Virus record (IMG/VR): IMGVR_UViG_3300029893_000445
Span: 1 to 30,260 of that record
Length of the DNA: 30,260 nucleotides
DNA from: a virus
Strand: one strand, 5' to 3'
The position numbers and the translations under genes were made by a program. The notes below the pieces were generated by a model. That model had not been told where the DNA came from. It ran no database searches and saw nothing but the letters and a program-made list of their open reading frames with translations. Shown one piece after another: positions 20,739-28,979 of this stretch. Every line of letters begins with the position of its first letter. Positions within the stretch are counted from its first letter, which is position 1.

Positions 20739-21463
20739 ATAAGTTTTCTGTAATTCTCCCAGTTTATAACAGAGCGCATTTTTTGCCTCGTGCTATTAAT
20801 TCACTCCTTACCCAGACTTATGGAGAATGGGAGCTGATTGTTGTTGATGATGGATCGACTGATAATATTGATGATGTGATGAAATTTTATAATACTGATG
20901 ATAGGATTTTTTATATCAAACAAACTGGTCATTTTGAACGTGTTAGAGCGCAAAATTTGGGTTTTAAACTTGCTACTGGTAATTGGCAGACTTGGCTTGA
21001 TAGTGATGATGTTTTTCTCCCTACTTACTTTGAAACAGTAAATGCAGCAATTTATAAATATGGGGATTTTGATGTGTGTAATTTTGGGGCAATTGTAATT
21101 CACGATGATTACAATGTTTCGATAAGACCAACATTCAAGCCTGAAAGAACGGAAACAGGCCATGTGGCTTTTGGAAGCGGAGATATTGGGGCTGGATCTT
21201 TTGTGTATAAGACTGAGGTTTGGAATAACCTTAAGTATTTTGGTGATACTCATTTCCCAGAAGTTAATAATCCTTATGAATTTGCTGATGCAGCCAAGGA
21301 GAAATTTCCTGAGCTAATACAATTTTTTGGAGAAAGAGAATTGGGAAATCCTTGGGGAAACGATGCATTGGCGTTTTTTATGCTTACTAGAAATCACTAT
21401 TCTCGGCCATTGGATACGGCACTTTATGTGCAATTAGGTAAGAATATTAAACAATGGCCTTAA
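20735..21463 (+). CDS. GT-A glycosyltransferase, family 2 type, 242 aa
   Basis: A family 2 inverting-type fold: FSVILPVYNRAHFLPRAINS, ELIVVDDGSTDN with the nucleotide-binding Asp pair, RAQNLGFKLATGNWQTWLDSDD with the DxD-like metal site, then a GAGSFVYKTEVW acceptor-side segment. Cytoplasmic; no membrane helices. It overlaps its neighbours by a few bases on both sides (ATGA upstream, ten bases downstream). Acceptor and sugar unknown. Confidence 0.88.
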   Translation: MNKFSVILPVYNRAHFLPRAINSLLTQTYGEWELIVVDDGSTDNIDDVMKFYNTDDRIFYIKQTGHFERVRAQNLGFKLATGNWQTWLDSDDVFLPTYFETVNAAIYKYGDFDVCNFGAIVIHDDYNVSIRPTFKPERTETGHVAFGSGDIGAGSFVYKTEVWNNLKYFGDTHFPEVNNPYEFADAAKEKFPELIQFFGERELGNPWGNDALAFFMLTRNHYSRPLDTALYVQLGKNIKQWP

Positions 21464-22404
21464 TACCAGTTTCTAAACCTCAATATGATGTACGAGATGA
21501 GAAGCTTCTTAAAGAAGTGGTATCTTCTGGTAATTGGGTTCGGGGAGGAAATTTTGTCAGGATTTTAGAATATGAGTTTGCTCAATATGTGGGTGCTAAA
21601 TATGCAATAGCGGTTTCTTCTTGGCCTATTGCGCTTTATCTGGTTTTGAAAAATATCTATATGCGAAGCCAGGTGTTAAAGATTCCTACCTGTACTTATG
21701 TTGGAATTGTTAATGCAGTAAAGCAGGCTAATTGCAGGTATCAGCTTATTGATGAGATTTTTGTTGGTAAACCATACCAGATTGCCCCTCTTACTATTTG
21801 GGATAGTTCATATGAGATCAAAAAAAATCAGGGTTTTTCCAGTGCTGTTTATTCTTTTTATCCCACAAGGCAAATTGCTTCTTTTGATGGGGGAATGATT
21901 ACCACCAATATAAAAGATTCTGCTATTTGGTTTAGGCGGGCTAGAATGGGAGGAAGAAAAGACAATGTTTATAGTTGGGATTATGATGTTGAATTTGCTG
22001 GTTATAGGGCAGAAATGACAGAAGTACAAGCAGCGCTTGCACTTTCTCAATTAAGAAAAATTGAAGAGAATGATGAAAAGAGGCGCAATATTGTCAGAAA
22101 ATACAATGAGAGGTTGGGAGAAAAAAATAGCAGTTTGACAATATTTCCAATTTTAGTTCAGGATAGAGAAGGATTTATTGAATTTGCAAGACAACGTGGA
22201 TTTGAAGTATCTGTGCATTTTAAACCCCTCCATTGGTTAAAAGCTTACAAAATTCTTAGATACAGATATCCTTTTCCAAAGTCAGATGAATGGGGTAAAC
22301 GTGAGGTGAGTTTGCCTCTATTTCCTGATATGACAGAAGAAAATATTGACACTGTATGTAATGCAGTATTAGACTGGAAGGAGAAAGAAAATGCAAAAAA
22401 TTGA
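21454..22404 (+). CDS. DegT/DnrJ/EryC1/StrS aminotransferase homologue lacking the PLP lysine, 316 aa
   Basis: Normal members use PLP to transaminate keto-nucleotide sugars. Family blocks are clear: PVSKPQYDVRDEKLLKEVV, YAIAVSSWPIALYLVL (normally 'SGTaAL'), IWDSSYEI (cofactor Asp), YSFYPTRQIASFDGGMITT, and YRAEMTEVQAALALSQL. The internal-aldimine Lys should be where 'FyPTKnl' is; here residue 139 is Arg (codon AGG, 21868-21870). Direct transaminase activity is thus doubtful. Some family members with a replaced Lys act as PLP-dependent dehydratases (His in ColD), but Arg is not a known substitute. It could be regulatory, structural or decayed by one A-to-G change. Length is about 50 residues below average. 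Confidence 0.8.
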   Translation: MALIPVSKPQYDVRDEKLLKEVVSSGNWVRGGNFVRILEYEFAQYVGAKYAIAVSSWPIALYLVLKNIYMRSQVLKIPTCTYVGIVNAVKQANCRYQLIDEIFVGKPYQIAPLTIWDSSYEIKKNQGFSSAVYSFYPTRQIASFDGGMITTNIKDSAIWFRRARMGGRKDNVYSWDYDVEFAGYRAEMTEVQAALALSQLRKIEENDEKRRNIVRKYNERLGEKNSSLTIFPILVQDREGFIEFARQRGFEVSVHFKPLHWLKAYKILRYRYPFPKSDEWGKREVSLPLFPDMTEENIDTVCNAVLDWKEKENAKN

Positions 22405-23113
22405 TATTGTTATTACTGCGTGGCTTAGGGAGAATATGTCTAGGTGGTGTATTGAAGCTATTAAAAAAAATACTACTACTCCATATAGGTTGATTGTTAT
22501 TGATAATGATTCTGATAGATTTACCAGAGAATTCTTTTTAGAAAATGCTCATGTTTATGTTAAGTTAGACAGAAATCGAGGATTGGAATATGCCAAATGG
22601 CTTGGGATGCAGTTTGTAGAGAGTGATTTGTTTGTTTCTACGGATAATGATATTTTGGTTTACAAATACGATGAAAAGGATTGGTTACAAAGATTGATTG
22701 ATTTAATGAATAAATATCCTGAATATGGCGCTATTGCTCCTAGGCCACAAGTATTAGTTGGTACAAGCATGGAAATGTTTAATACTGATAAAGAAATTGT
22801 TGATTTTGGTCATGTGCCAGGATATGCAAGAATAATGCGTACAGAATGGGTAAGAGAGGTTGGGGCTTGGAATGATAAAAGACCGCTTCGAGGGCATGAA
22901 GAATTATGGATTGGAGAAAAATTTAAGGATAAAGGTTATAAAATGGCTTGGGCAAAAGACATTGAATGTTATCATCTCTTTGGGGATGATGAACATGATG
23001 GATGGGGTTATGCTAAAAATATTTCTCCAGAAAATCATGGACATAATGAAGTTTCTTCGCTTCCTAAAAATGATCCCAAATTAATATTTAAAAAAACTGG
23101 GATTAAGATATGA
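22391..23113 (+). CDS. GT-A glycosyltransferase, 240 aa
   Basis: Family 2-like: DIVITAWLRENMSRWCIEAI, YRLIVIDNDSDRFTREF (donor-binding Asp), RNRGLEYAKWLGMQF, VSTDNDILV (DxD-like), then RGHEELWIGEKFKDKGYKM, where 'HEElwigek' takes the place of the usual 'EDvdlg.R' base region. A GGAAGGAG ribosome binding site lies 5-6 bases upstream, inside the aminotransferase homologue. Coupled downstream by ATGA to a methyltransferase, suggesting that one builds a sugar and the other methylates it. Cytoplasmic. Confidence 0.82.
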   Translation: MQKIDIVITAWLRENMSRWCIEAIKKNTTTPYRLIVIDNDSDRFTREFFLENAHVYVKLDRNRGLEYAKWLGMQFVESDLFVSTDNDILVYKYDEKDWLQRLIDLMNKYPEYGAIAPRPQVLVGTSMEMFNTDKEIVDFGHVPGYARIMRTEWVREVGAWNDKRPLRGHEELWIGEKFKDKGYKMAWAKDIECYHLFGDDEHDGWGYAKNISPENHGHNEVSSLPKNDPKLIFKKTGIKI

Positions 23114-23676
23114 GTGAAAGAATATATGTTGATGAGGAGCGCTGGGATGATGGTCCAAGTAGAGCGCATTTGTTCCGCTACTATGTGGCGAGAGGTTTTA
23201 TCGAGTCTACAGATCGGATAAATGATTTTGCTTGCGGTTGCGGATATGGCAGTGCCATTTTAGCAAGAGTAGCAAAACAAGTTGTTGGTTTTGATTATGA
23301 ACCAGAGGCAATTAGACATGCTCAAGAAACTCACGATGCTGAGAATATAATTTTTGGAATTTCCGATTTTAATACTGAACGATCTTTTCCTGAATGTGAT
23401 GTTACTGTTTCTATTGAAACAATTGAACACTTAAAAGATCCTGTCCGATTTGCAAAACTTATTAAAGAATCTACCAAAAGATTGATATTTTTAACTACTC
23501 CGATAATTCCCACAAAGCACGAAAATCCACACCATTTACAAGATTTTACTCCTGGGCAGATTGAGGCTTTATTTATAGATGATCAGTGGAAGCCCTTTCA
23601 CTCATACGCTCAGGGGGCGCATGGAGGATCGGCTTATGGAGGATTTATATTTTATAGAAATAATGGAAGCGTCTAA
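23110..23676 (+). CDS. SAM-dependent methyltransferase, class I, 188 aa
   Basis: Class I Rossmann methyltransferase: motif I DFACGCGYGSAILARVA (usual 'DvGCGtG'), the acidic residue after strand 2 in VVGFDYEPEAIRHA, motif at DVTVSIETIEHLKDP, and LIFLTTPIIPTKHENPHH. The last motif is typical of ubiE/SAM-MT type 11 enzymes that act on small molecules or glycans. Embedded in the glycan operon, it most probably O-methylates a sugar. Overlaps the next gene by 14 bases. Confidence 0.82.
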   Translation: MSERIYVDEERWDDGPSRAHLFRYYVARGFIESTDRINDFACGCGYGSAILARVAKQVVGFDYEPEAIRHAQETHDAENIIFGISDFNTERSFPECDVTVSIETIEHLKDPVRFAKLIKESTKRLIFLTTPIIPTKHENPHHLQDFTPGQIEALFIDDQWKPFHSYAQGAHGGSAYGGFIFYRNNGSV

Positions 23677-24190
23677 AATTTGGGAACTCGTTAAAGATCA
23701 GAAATGGCAAACCGAAGAAAATATCTCGGATCTTGTTGCTTTGGCAAAAAATATCTCAGATGTTAATGGCATTATTGTTGATATCGGTATAGGTGGTGCA
23801 ACTAGCGCTTGTGCTTTAGCTCTTGCTTCTGGGTGTCCAGTCTATAGCATTGGTGAGCAGGTCGCTCCAATTGCAGTTAATACTGTTATTAGGCTTGGTC
23901 TTGAAGGAAGAGTGTTTTTTTGTGCTGGGGAATCTGATAATGTTTGGAAGAATTGGGATCGGCTTGTAAATTTAGTTTTTATTGATGGGCTGCACACTTA
24001 TGATGCTGTAACAAGTGATGCAGAGAAGTGGAGTGATTGGATTAAACTTGGAGGGATTTTAGCTTTCCACGATTATGATCTTTACAGAAATACAGTTGGT
24101 AAGGCTATTGATGAATTTTATGAAAAACACAAAGAGGATTATAAACCCCTTAAAACTGGTTTTAATATTAAAGCATTTCAAAAAATATGA
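23663..24190 (+). CDS. Class I methyltransferase (Methyltransf_24-like), 175 aa
   Basis: The ATG at 23663 (MEASKIWELVKDQKW) is chosen; the frame stays open to 23579, but that part shadows the previous gene. The core is GIIVDIGIGGATSACALALA (SAM-binding loop), VYSIGEQVAP, then VFIDGLHTYDAVTSDAEKW and GGILAFHDYD. The 'DG.H.Y..v..D...w...l..GG.l.fHDyd' pattern is that of the Methyltransf_24 type often found in glycan and natural-product clusters. Probably a sugar or glycan methyltransferase. Confidence 0.8.
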   Translation: MEASKIWELVKDQKWQTEENISDLVALAKNISDVNGIIVDIGIGGATSACALALASGCPVYSIGEQVAPIAVNTVIRLGLEGRVFFCAGESDNVWKNWDRLVNLVFIDGLHTYDAVTSDAEKWSDWIKLGGILAFHDYDLYRNTVGKAIDEFYEKHKEDYKPLKTGFNIKAFQKI

Positions 24191-24267
24191 AGATGCTTCC
24201 GATTGAAAAATATCGAGCTGGTAGGCTTGGAATAAGCGGATTTATTGGTATAATTCTAAAAAATTAA
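24187..24267 (+). CDS. Very short ORF after the methyltransferase, 26 aa
   Basis: An ATG overlapping the methyltransferase stop (ATGA) opens MKMLPIEKYRAGRLGISGF..., 26 residues with a slightly hydrophobic end. The coupling resembles its neighbours, but length and lack of a known family make it weak; it may be a remnant of a longer gene that filled the gap to 24306. Confidence 0.25.
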   Translation: MKMLPIEKYRAGRLGISGFIGIILKN

Positions 24268-24270
24268 TTT

Positions 24271-24300
24271 TTGGCACTCTTTGATGATAAGTGCTAATTA
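24271..24300 (+). promoter_or_regulatory. Candidate leaderless promoter inside the glycan island
   Basis: TTGGCA (24271-24276), 18 bases and TAATTA (24295-24300) predict a start at the ATG 24306. Weaker match than the others, but in the only gap of the island's first half. Confidence 0.4.
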
Positions 24301-24305
24301 AAAAA

Positions 24306-25268
24306 ATGAAACTTTATATAGTCGATCACTTAGGAGATCACAGAACAACACAGCAAATAGAAAACTGGTTTTCGTCAAAAGGCCATGAAGTAAAGTGGAC
24401 ACGCTATTGGGAACCAGAATGGGGAAAGTGGTGCGACACTTGTTTGTTTGCCTGGACTGAGGGGATGCTTCAAAGAGCGCTTGATCCAAGTATCCCTGAA
24501 AATAAAGGCGAAGATATTTTAAAAGATAAAAGAGTTGTTACTTACTTGATGGATATTGAAATGTGGGCGCAGCAATTCAATGGAACTCCTTGGGACAAGG
24601 TTGATGGATTGGCATATTGCAGTCAGTATATTTATGATGTTTTTGTTAAAGAGGCAGGACTTACTAATAATGTTGAAGTTGCCCATATTCCTCTTTCTTA
24701 CAATATGGATGATTGGACTTTCAGAGATAACAGAAATCCTGGTGGTAGAAATATTGCAGTGATTGGTCATATGTGGGCAGCTAAGGGAGTACAAATGCTT
24801 CCTGAGTTTTTATATCGGTTGATAAAACAAACCAATGATTCAAGTTGGAAAGTTTTTGTGCAAGGGGAATGGCGACACGATGTTTGGCGCTGGTTTAATC
24901 ATTATGTCAGAAACCAATTAAAGGATTTAGGGTTGGAAGAAAATGTAATAATTACTGAGGATAAAGTTCCGTCAATTGATACTTGGCTGGAGGATAAAGA
25001 TTATTTGATTACTTTTTCGATGAAAGACGCTTTTTCTTTGATTGTTGGAGAAGCTCTTGCAAAAGGGATCCCTGCATATCCTCATAATTTTCCAGGAGCG
25101 CAAGATATTTGGGGGGACTATACATGGAAAACAATTGATGGTTTAATTTATACAATGCTTAATCGACCAAAACCTGCAAACGATCACCGCTTTTTTGTTG
25201 CGTCAAGATATTCAAATGAAGAAATTATGCCTAAATGGGAAGCTTTATTGAGGCTAACGACCTCATAA
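24306..25268 (+). CDS. GT-B glycosyltransferase, 320 aa
   Basis: GT4-like fold with a GT-B layout: short N-terminal half (LYIVDHLGDHRTTQQIENWF, RVVTYLMDIEMWAQQF), linker at RNIAVIGHMWAAKGVQMLPE (149-168), and the donor site ITFSMKDAFSLIVGEALAKG, in which D241 replaces the first Glu of the E-x7-E pair and E249 is the second. The PAYPHNFPGAQDIWG that follows is the usual phosphate-binding segment. The ATG at 24306 is chosen over GTG at 24291 on promoter grounds. Cytoplasmic. Substrate unknown. Confidence 0.78.
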   Translation: MKLYIVDHLGDHRTTQQIENWFSSKGHEVKWTRYWEPEWGKWCDTCLFAWTEGMLQRALDPSIPENKGEDILKDKRVVTYLMDIEMWAQQFNGTPWDKVDGLAYCSQYIYDVFVKEAGLTNNVEVAHIPLSYNMDDWTFRDNRNPGGRNIAVIGHMWAAKGVQMLPEFLYRLIKQTNDSSWKVFVQGEWRHDVWRWFNHYVRNQLKDLGLEENVIITEDKVPSIDTWLEDKDYLITFSMKDAFSLIVGEALAKGIPAYPHNFPGAQDIWGDYTWKTIDGLIYTMLNRPKPANDHRFFVASRYSNEEIMPKWEALLRLTTS

Positions 25269-25306
25269 AATCAATTCTAAGGGGTGTCTAAAACAAAAGA
25301 TAATAT

Positions 25307-25843
25307 ATGAATCAAAGATTTATAGTTCGCAGCGATGATCTGGATCCAAGAATTACTTTGGAGGATTTAAAACCCATCCATGAGAAATTTTTGCGGGCAA
25401 ATATTCCTTTTACTATTGCTGTTAATAATGCGATGAATGAGCTTCGGGAGTTTCGACCAGAAGTAATTGACTATGTAAATAATACTTCGGGGTGGGATAT
25501 ACAACTACATGGCTGGCATCACGATGCTTACTTTCCAATGCGTTGGCCAGATGTTTATGTGAATCTTGTTGCAAATATTCACGACACAAAGAGGGATTTT
25601 AAAAATGCGGATCCGAAAGTTTTTTACCCTCCTTGGAATGAAGGAAGCGAAACTGTCGAAAAAGTTTGCAAAAAGCTGGGGCTTAGAATGGATACATCTG
25701 GTATCCATATGCGTTATTGGTTTAAATGGAAAAGGAGGGACAGTAATGTTTTGTTTTTTCATTGGTGGGATAAAAGCGATATTGAAATTTTGGATGATGT
25801 ACTAAAGGAGGTAAAAAACTATTATGGGGATACCATATATTGA
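25307..25843 (+). CDS. Polysaccharide deacetylase-like (NodB fold) protein, 178 aa
   Basis: Removes N- or O-acetyl groups from sugars. NodB motifs are visible in order: the catalytic/metal Asp pair in FIVRSDDLDP, the metal histidines in QLHGWHHDAYF (HxxxH-like), and the FYPPWNEGSETVEKV loop (usual 'fRpPyG'), then LGLRMDTSG. At 178 aa it is short but contains the core; it resembles the DUF2334/deacetylase branch. No signal peptide, so it would act in the cytoplasm, on precursors or on finished glycan before lysis. The last 20 bases overlap the next gene and contain its AAAGGAGGT ribosome binding site. Confidence 0.72.
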   Translation: MNQRFIVRSDDLDPRITLEDLKPIHEKFLRANIPFTIAVNNAMNELREFRPEVIDYVNNTSGWDIQLHGWHHDAYFPMRWPDVYVNLVANIHDTKRDFKNADPKVFYPPWNEGSETVEKVCKKLGLRMDTSGIHMRYWFKWKRRDSNVLFFHWWDKSDIEILDDVLKEVKNYYGDTIY

Positions 25844-26378
25844 TCCAGTAAAAAATACAAAAGGCAGGGAGTACATTAATCGTATTGTAATTCCAAGGTT
25901 TGCTGAAAGATTTAAAGATCAGGATTTGGTTATTAATGTTGGCAAGCATAGGCTTTGGGATTATTCTTCTTTCTTTAACAGACCAGACAAGTTTGTAGAA
26001 TATAAAAGCCTGGATATTGCAGAGGGTGAAGAACCAGATATTGTTGATAATATTTTAGCCTCCACCTTACCAGACAACTATTGTGAGGGTGTAATTTATG
26101 TGGGGATGGATTGGGATATTGATAACAACGAACAAGCCTTAAAAGAGATCAGAAGAATCTTAAAGCCAGGAGGCTCGGTTGCGATTAGCTTAGCAGCACC
26201 AGGAGATACCAGAGGTGGAAAAGTTTGGACTTTTAATGAAGCCTTAGAGATGGTAAGAAAAGAATTTTTGATTGACGAGATCCATATTGCTTATGGGCCA
26301 ATTCAGCCTGGAGCACCACTTTACAGTGAGGGAGATCCGATTGCTTGGTTTTTTGTAGCTAGAAAAACAACCTCTTGA
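25824..26378 (+). CDS. Class I methyltransferase-like protein, 184 aa
   Basis: The C-terminal half is a standard class I methyltransferase end: NNEQALKEIRRILKPGGSVA then ISLAAPGD, as in 'l.ei.RvLkpGG'. The N-terminal SAM loop is degenerate: DLVINVGKHRLWDYSSFF instead of 'vLDvGcG.G', followed by YKSLDIAEGEEPDIVDN (acidic residue of strand 2 and motif II). It may still bind SAM, or may be a modified relative. A near-perfect AAAGGAGGT lies about 11 bases before the ATG. Confidence 0.68.
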   Translation: MGIPYIDPVKNTKGREYINRIVIPRFAERFKDQDLVINVGKHRLWDYSSFFNRPDKFVEYKSLDIAEGEEPDIVDNILASTLPDNYCEGVIYVGMDWDIDNNEQALKEIRRILKPGGSVAISLAAPGDTRGGKVWTFNEALEMVRKEFLIDEIHIAYGPIQPGAPLYSEGDPIAWFFVARKTTS

Positions 26379-26404
26379 CAAATGGGTGGGTTATTCCTTA
26401 TATT
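26375..26404 (+). promoter_or_regulatory. Leaderless promoter of the epimerase gene
   Basis: TTGACA (26375-26380), 18 bases and TATATT (26399-26404) predict a start two bases before the ATG at 26413. It overlaps the methyltransferase stop. Confidence 0.6.
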
Positions 26405-26412
26405 AAAAGGAA

Positions 26413-27384
26413 ATGAAAGTTTTTCTTACGGGTATTTCAGGATTTGTGGCAAGCCATATTGCCCAAAGGCTTATTAAAGAAGGTTATGAAGTTTCAGGTC
26501 TTATCAGACATTCTTCAAACAGACCATCGGTTTTGAGTGAATTAGAAAATGGCGGTGTTAGGATATATCGAGGAGATCTTTTTGATTACTATGGACTTAT
26601 TAATATTTTAAAAGAAGCACAACCCGATATAGTTTGCCATCTCGGTGCTATTACTCCAGTAAGCTATTCTTTTAATCATCCAATTGAAGTCAATGAAGTT
26701 AATTTTATAGGCACGATGAAGTTGGTTGAGGCGGTTAAGGCAACGACTACTCATCTTCAAAAGTTTATTTTTTCAAGCTCAATGGAGGTCTATGGCAAAC
26801 AATCCGAACATCAGGCTTTTACAGAAGATCTTGAACCTCATCCTCTAGCTCCTTATGCAGTGAGCAAATATGCAGCAGAAAAATATCTTGAATTACAAGC
26901 CAGAGTTTATGATTTTCCTGTTATGTCTTTCAGACAAACTAATGCTTATGGCAGAAAACATAATGATTATTTTGTAGTTGAAGCATTTATTACAAAGATT
27001 CTTAAAGCTCAAAGAGGTTATATTGATATTGGTAGAAAAGAACCAATCCGTAATTTTATCTATATTGACGATCTTGTTGATCTTTGGATGAAAGCAATAA
27101 CTCTTGATCAGCAAAAATTTAATGATGTAGCACGAGGACAAGTATTTAATACTGGTCCTGACAATGGACTTACAATTGGAGAGCTTTATGAAAAGATTGC
27201 TCAGAAGCTTAATTGGCAGGGAAGGCCGAATTGGAACTCAATTGAAATGCGTGCAGGAGAAGTGTTTTATCTAAATTCAAGCGGTGAAAAAGCTCAGGAA
27301 GTATTTAATTGGAAACCAAGATATACACTAGATGAAGGGCTTGACCTTACTATCGATTTTTGGAAAAGAAAATTAAATGGATAA
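26413..27384 (+). CDS. NAD-dependent epimerase/dehydratase (extended SDR), 323 aa
   Basis: Acts on nucleotide sugars, as a 4-epimerase or 4,6-dehydratase. Cofactor loop FLTGISGFVASHIAQRL (GxxGFxxxH), GDLFDYYGL with the NAD adenine Asp, CHLGAITPVSYS, FSSSMEVYG, and the catalytic YAVSKYAAEKY (YxxxK), then RNFIYIDDLVDLW and the C-terminal NTGPDNGLTIGEL substrate domain. It is full length (about 320 aa) with every catalytic residue present. RQTNAYGRKHND in place of 'R..NvYGp' is consistent with GDP-mannose dehydratase-like enzymes, but the exact substrate is not decided. Overlaps the next gene by eight bases. Confidence 0.88.
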   Translation: MKVFLTGISGFVASHIAQRLIKEGYEVSGLIRHSSNRPSVLSELENGGVRIYRGDLFDYYGLINILKEAQPDIVCHLGAITPVSYSFNHPIEVNEVNFIGTMKLVEAVKATTTHLQKFIFSSSMEVYGKQSEHQAFTEDLEPHPLAPYAVSKYAAEKYLELQARVYDFPVMSFRQTNAYGRKHNDYFVVEAFITKILKAQRGYIDIGRKEPIRNFIYIDDLVDLWMKAITLDQQKFNDVARGQVFNTGPDNGLTIGELYEKIAQKLNWQGRPNWNSIEMRAGEVFYLNSSGEKAQEVFNWKPRYTLDEGLDLTIDFWKRKLNG

Positions 27385-28903
27385 TAACGATCAAAACTTA
27401 CAAAAAAATGCAGTAGTAACCAATCAGGGCAAAACTGATTTACCAGAAGCAGTGCAACCTCAAACCCCAGAGGAAGCAAAGACTGACGTATGGGGTACAC
27501 CAATTAATGAAAATCAAACTCCAGTACCAGCCTCCGAACCTCTTGAATACGAACAGCCATTTCTTGCTCGCAGTGTAGCGACTGGAGATAAGGTGTTTTT
27601 GATTTTCAAAGATGAAAGGCGTTGGATTACTTCTCCAGAAGCTTTGGCAGGTTTGGGATATCAATTTGGGGATGAGCATGAAATTAAATACAATCAGTTG
27701 ACTTCATATAAAGAGGGTGAGGCGATTGGGGTGGATGATGTAAAATCGTTAAGGGAAGAATTGGGGAATAAGTCGTTAAGTACCCCTAATGATCCTAAAT
27801 CCGAACCAGTTGAACAACCTGAGATTGTAGCTCAAGAGTCAGAACAATTGCCTATTAAAACAGAAGATTTTAAAGTAGCGGAAGAAATAGATGACAATTT
27901 GAGAAAAGAAAATTATTATTATGAAGTACGAGGAGAAAAACCAGAAGCTATTTTTGTTATTCCCATAATTAGGCCAGATTATATCAAGCGATACCTTGAA
28001 ACACTTTATAAATATACTCCCATTGATTTTAGAGTAATAGTAATTGATCAGACAATTGATAAAAAGGCTTATGAGGAGTGTAAAGACAAAGTACATCTTT
28101 GGGTAAATTCTTACCGCAACCTTGGATTTTCTAAGGCTCATAATACTGGGGCTTTACTTGCACTTCGGGAAGAACCTAAATACATTGTTTTTTCTAACGA
28201 TGATGTGGAATTTATGAACAAACGTTGGTGGGGTGGAATAATGGAAACTTTTGCGCTTGACCCTAAGATTATTGGAGTTAATCCTAACAGCCCCAGAATT
28301 GCGATGTGGGGATATGGTGTTAATGGGTATTTGGATGTGATTGATTATAAACCAGAGTTTAGTGAGGAAGATTATAATTTCCTTCTTACTGGAGATTTTG
28401 AAAGCGTTAAAGCTACCAAAAAAGCAAAGACCAACGAGGGTGAAGAAGTAAATATTCCTGCAAGCTTCCCAGGCAAACAGAGCGGTGTCATTGATGCGGT
28501 TGCTACCTGGTGTACTGTTTTTAAGACTGATGAGCTTTTAAAGCTTGGCCTGTGGGATGAGAGATACTACCCAGGAAGTGGTGAAGATTATGATATGATG
28601 GCTCGTGCATATTCAAGCGGTTATCCTGAAAGAAGTGATGTATATAGGCCAGATCAGCATTTAAGGGTTGTGGGGACCAATAAATCTTGGGCTTGGCATC
28701 ATTGGACACGAAGCAAGGATTACTTCAATGAAAATCCAGAAGCCAGAGAAAAACTTATGAATGTAAGGCCAAACTTTTCTGATGCTGGCGTCCCATGGAG
28801 AAAACTATCAAATGGCAACTTTGACTGTTGGGGGCATTATGATAAAAATGGTGTAAAAACTCCGTTAATTAGGGAAAAAAAGATATTTGTTGACTCCCTA
28901 TAA
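27377..28903 (+). CDS. GT-A glycosyltransferase with N-terminal extension, 508 aa
   Basis: Residues 1-60 are disordered, Pro/Gln/Glu-rich. Residues 62-118 form a small domain (KVFLIFKDERRWITSPEALA, then GLGYQF and LTSYKEGEAI) resembling a short 'v.li.dg.kr.i.spe.f..lGy....v....l..y..G' domain I recall from Patescibacteria and actinobacterial surface proteins. After another acidic linker (about 120-185) comes a family 2-like catalytic domain: IFVIPIIRPDYIKRYLE, VIVIDQT, RNLGFSKAHNTGALLA, YIVFSNDDVEFM (DxD-like, 274-276), and LGLWDERYYPGSGEDYDMMA (acceptor base region). The extension could tether the enzyme to a surface or to a substrate such as the virion. Start overlaps the epimerase stop. 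Confidence 0.8.
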   Translation: MDNNDQNLQKNAVVTNQGKTDLPEAVQPQTPEEAKTDVWGTPINENQTPVPASEPLEYEQPFLARSVATGDKVFLIFKDERRWITSPEALAGLGYQFGDEHEIKYNQLTSYKEGEAIGVDDVKSLREELGNKSLSTPNDPKSEPVEQPEIVAQESEQLPIKTEDFKVAEEIDDNLRKENYYYEVRGEKPEAIFVIPIIRPDYIKRYLETLYKYTPIDFRVIVIDQTIDKKAYEECKDKVHLWVNSYRNLGFSKAHNTGALLALREEPKYIVFSNDDVEFMNKRWWGGIMETFALDPKIIGVNPNSPRIAMWGYGVNGYLDVIDYKPEFSEEDYNFLLTGDFESVKATKKAKTNEGEEVNIPASFPGKQSGVIDAVATWCTVFKTDELLKLGLWDERYYPGSGEDYDMMARAYSSGYPERSDVYRPDQHLRVVGTNKSWAWHHWTRSKDYFNENPEAREKLMNVRPNFSDAGVPWRKLSNGNFDCWGHYDKNGVKTPLIREKKIFVDSL

Positions 28904-28924
28904 GTTTTTAATTATGTATCTCCC

Positions 28925-28953
28925 TTTACATTTCTTTTAGGCTTCTATATAAA
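28925..28953 (+). promoter_or_regulatory. Promoter ahead of the beta-helix gene
   Basis: TTTACA (28925-28930), 17 bases and TATAAA (28948-28953) predict a start near 28960, about 20 bases before the ATG at 28980. No Shine-Dalgarno is visible in the leader. Confidence 0.5.
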
Positions 28954-28979
28954 AAATTTAATACTTTTATTAAATAGAT

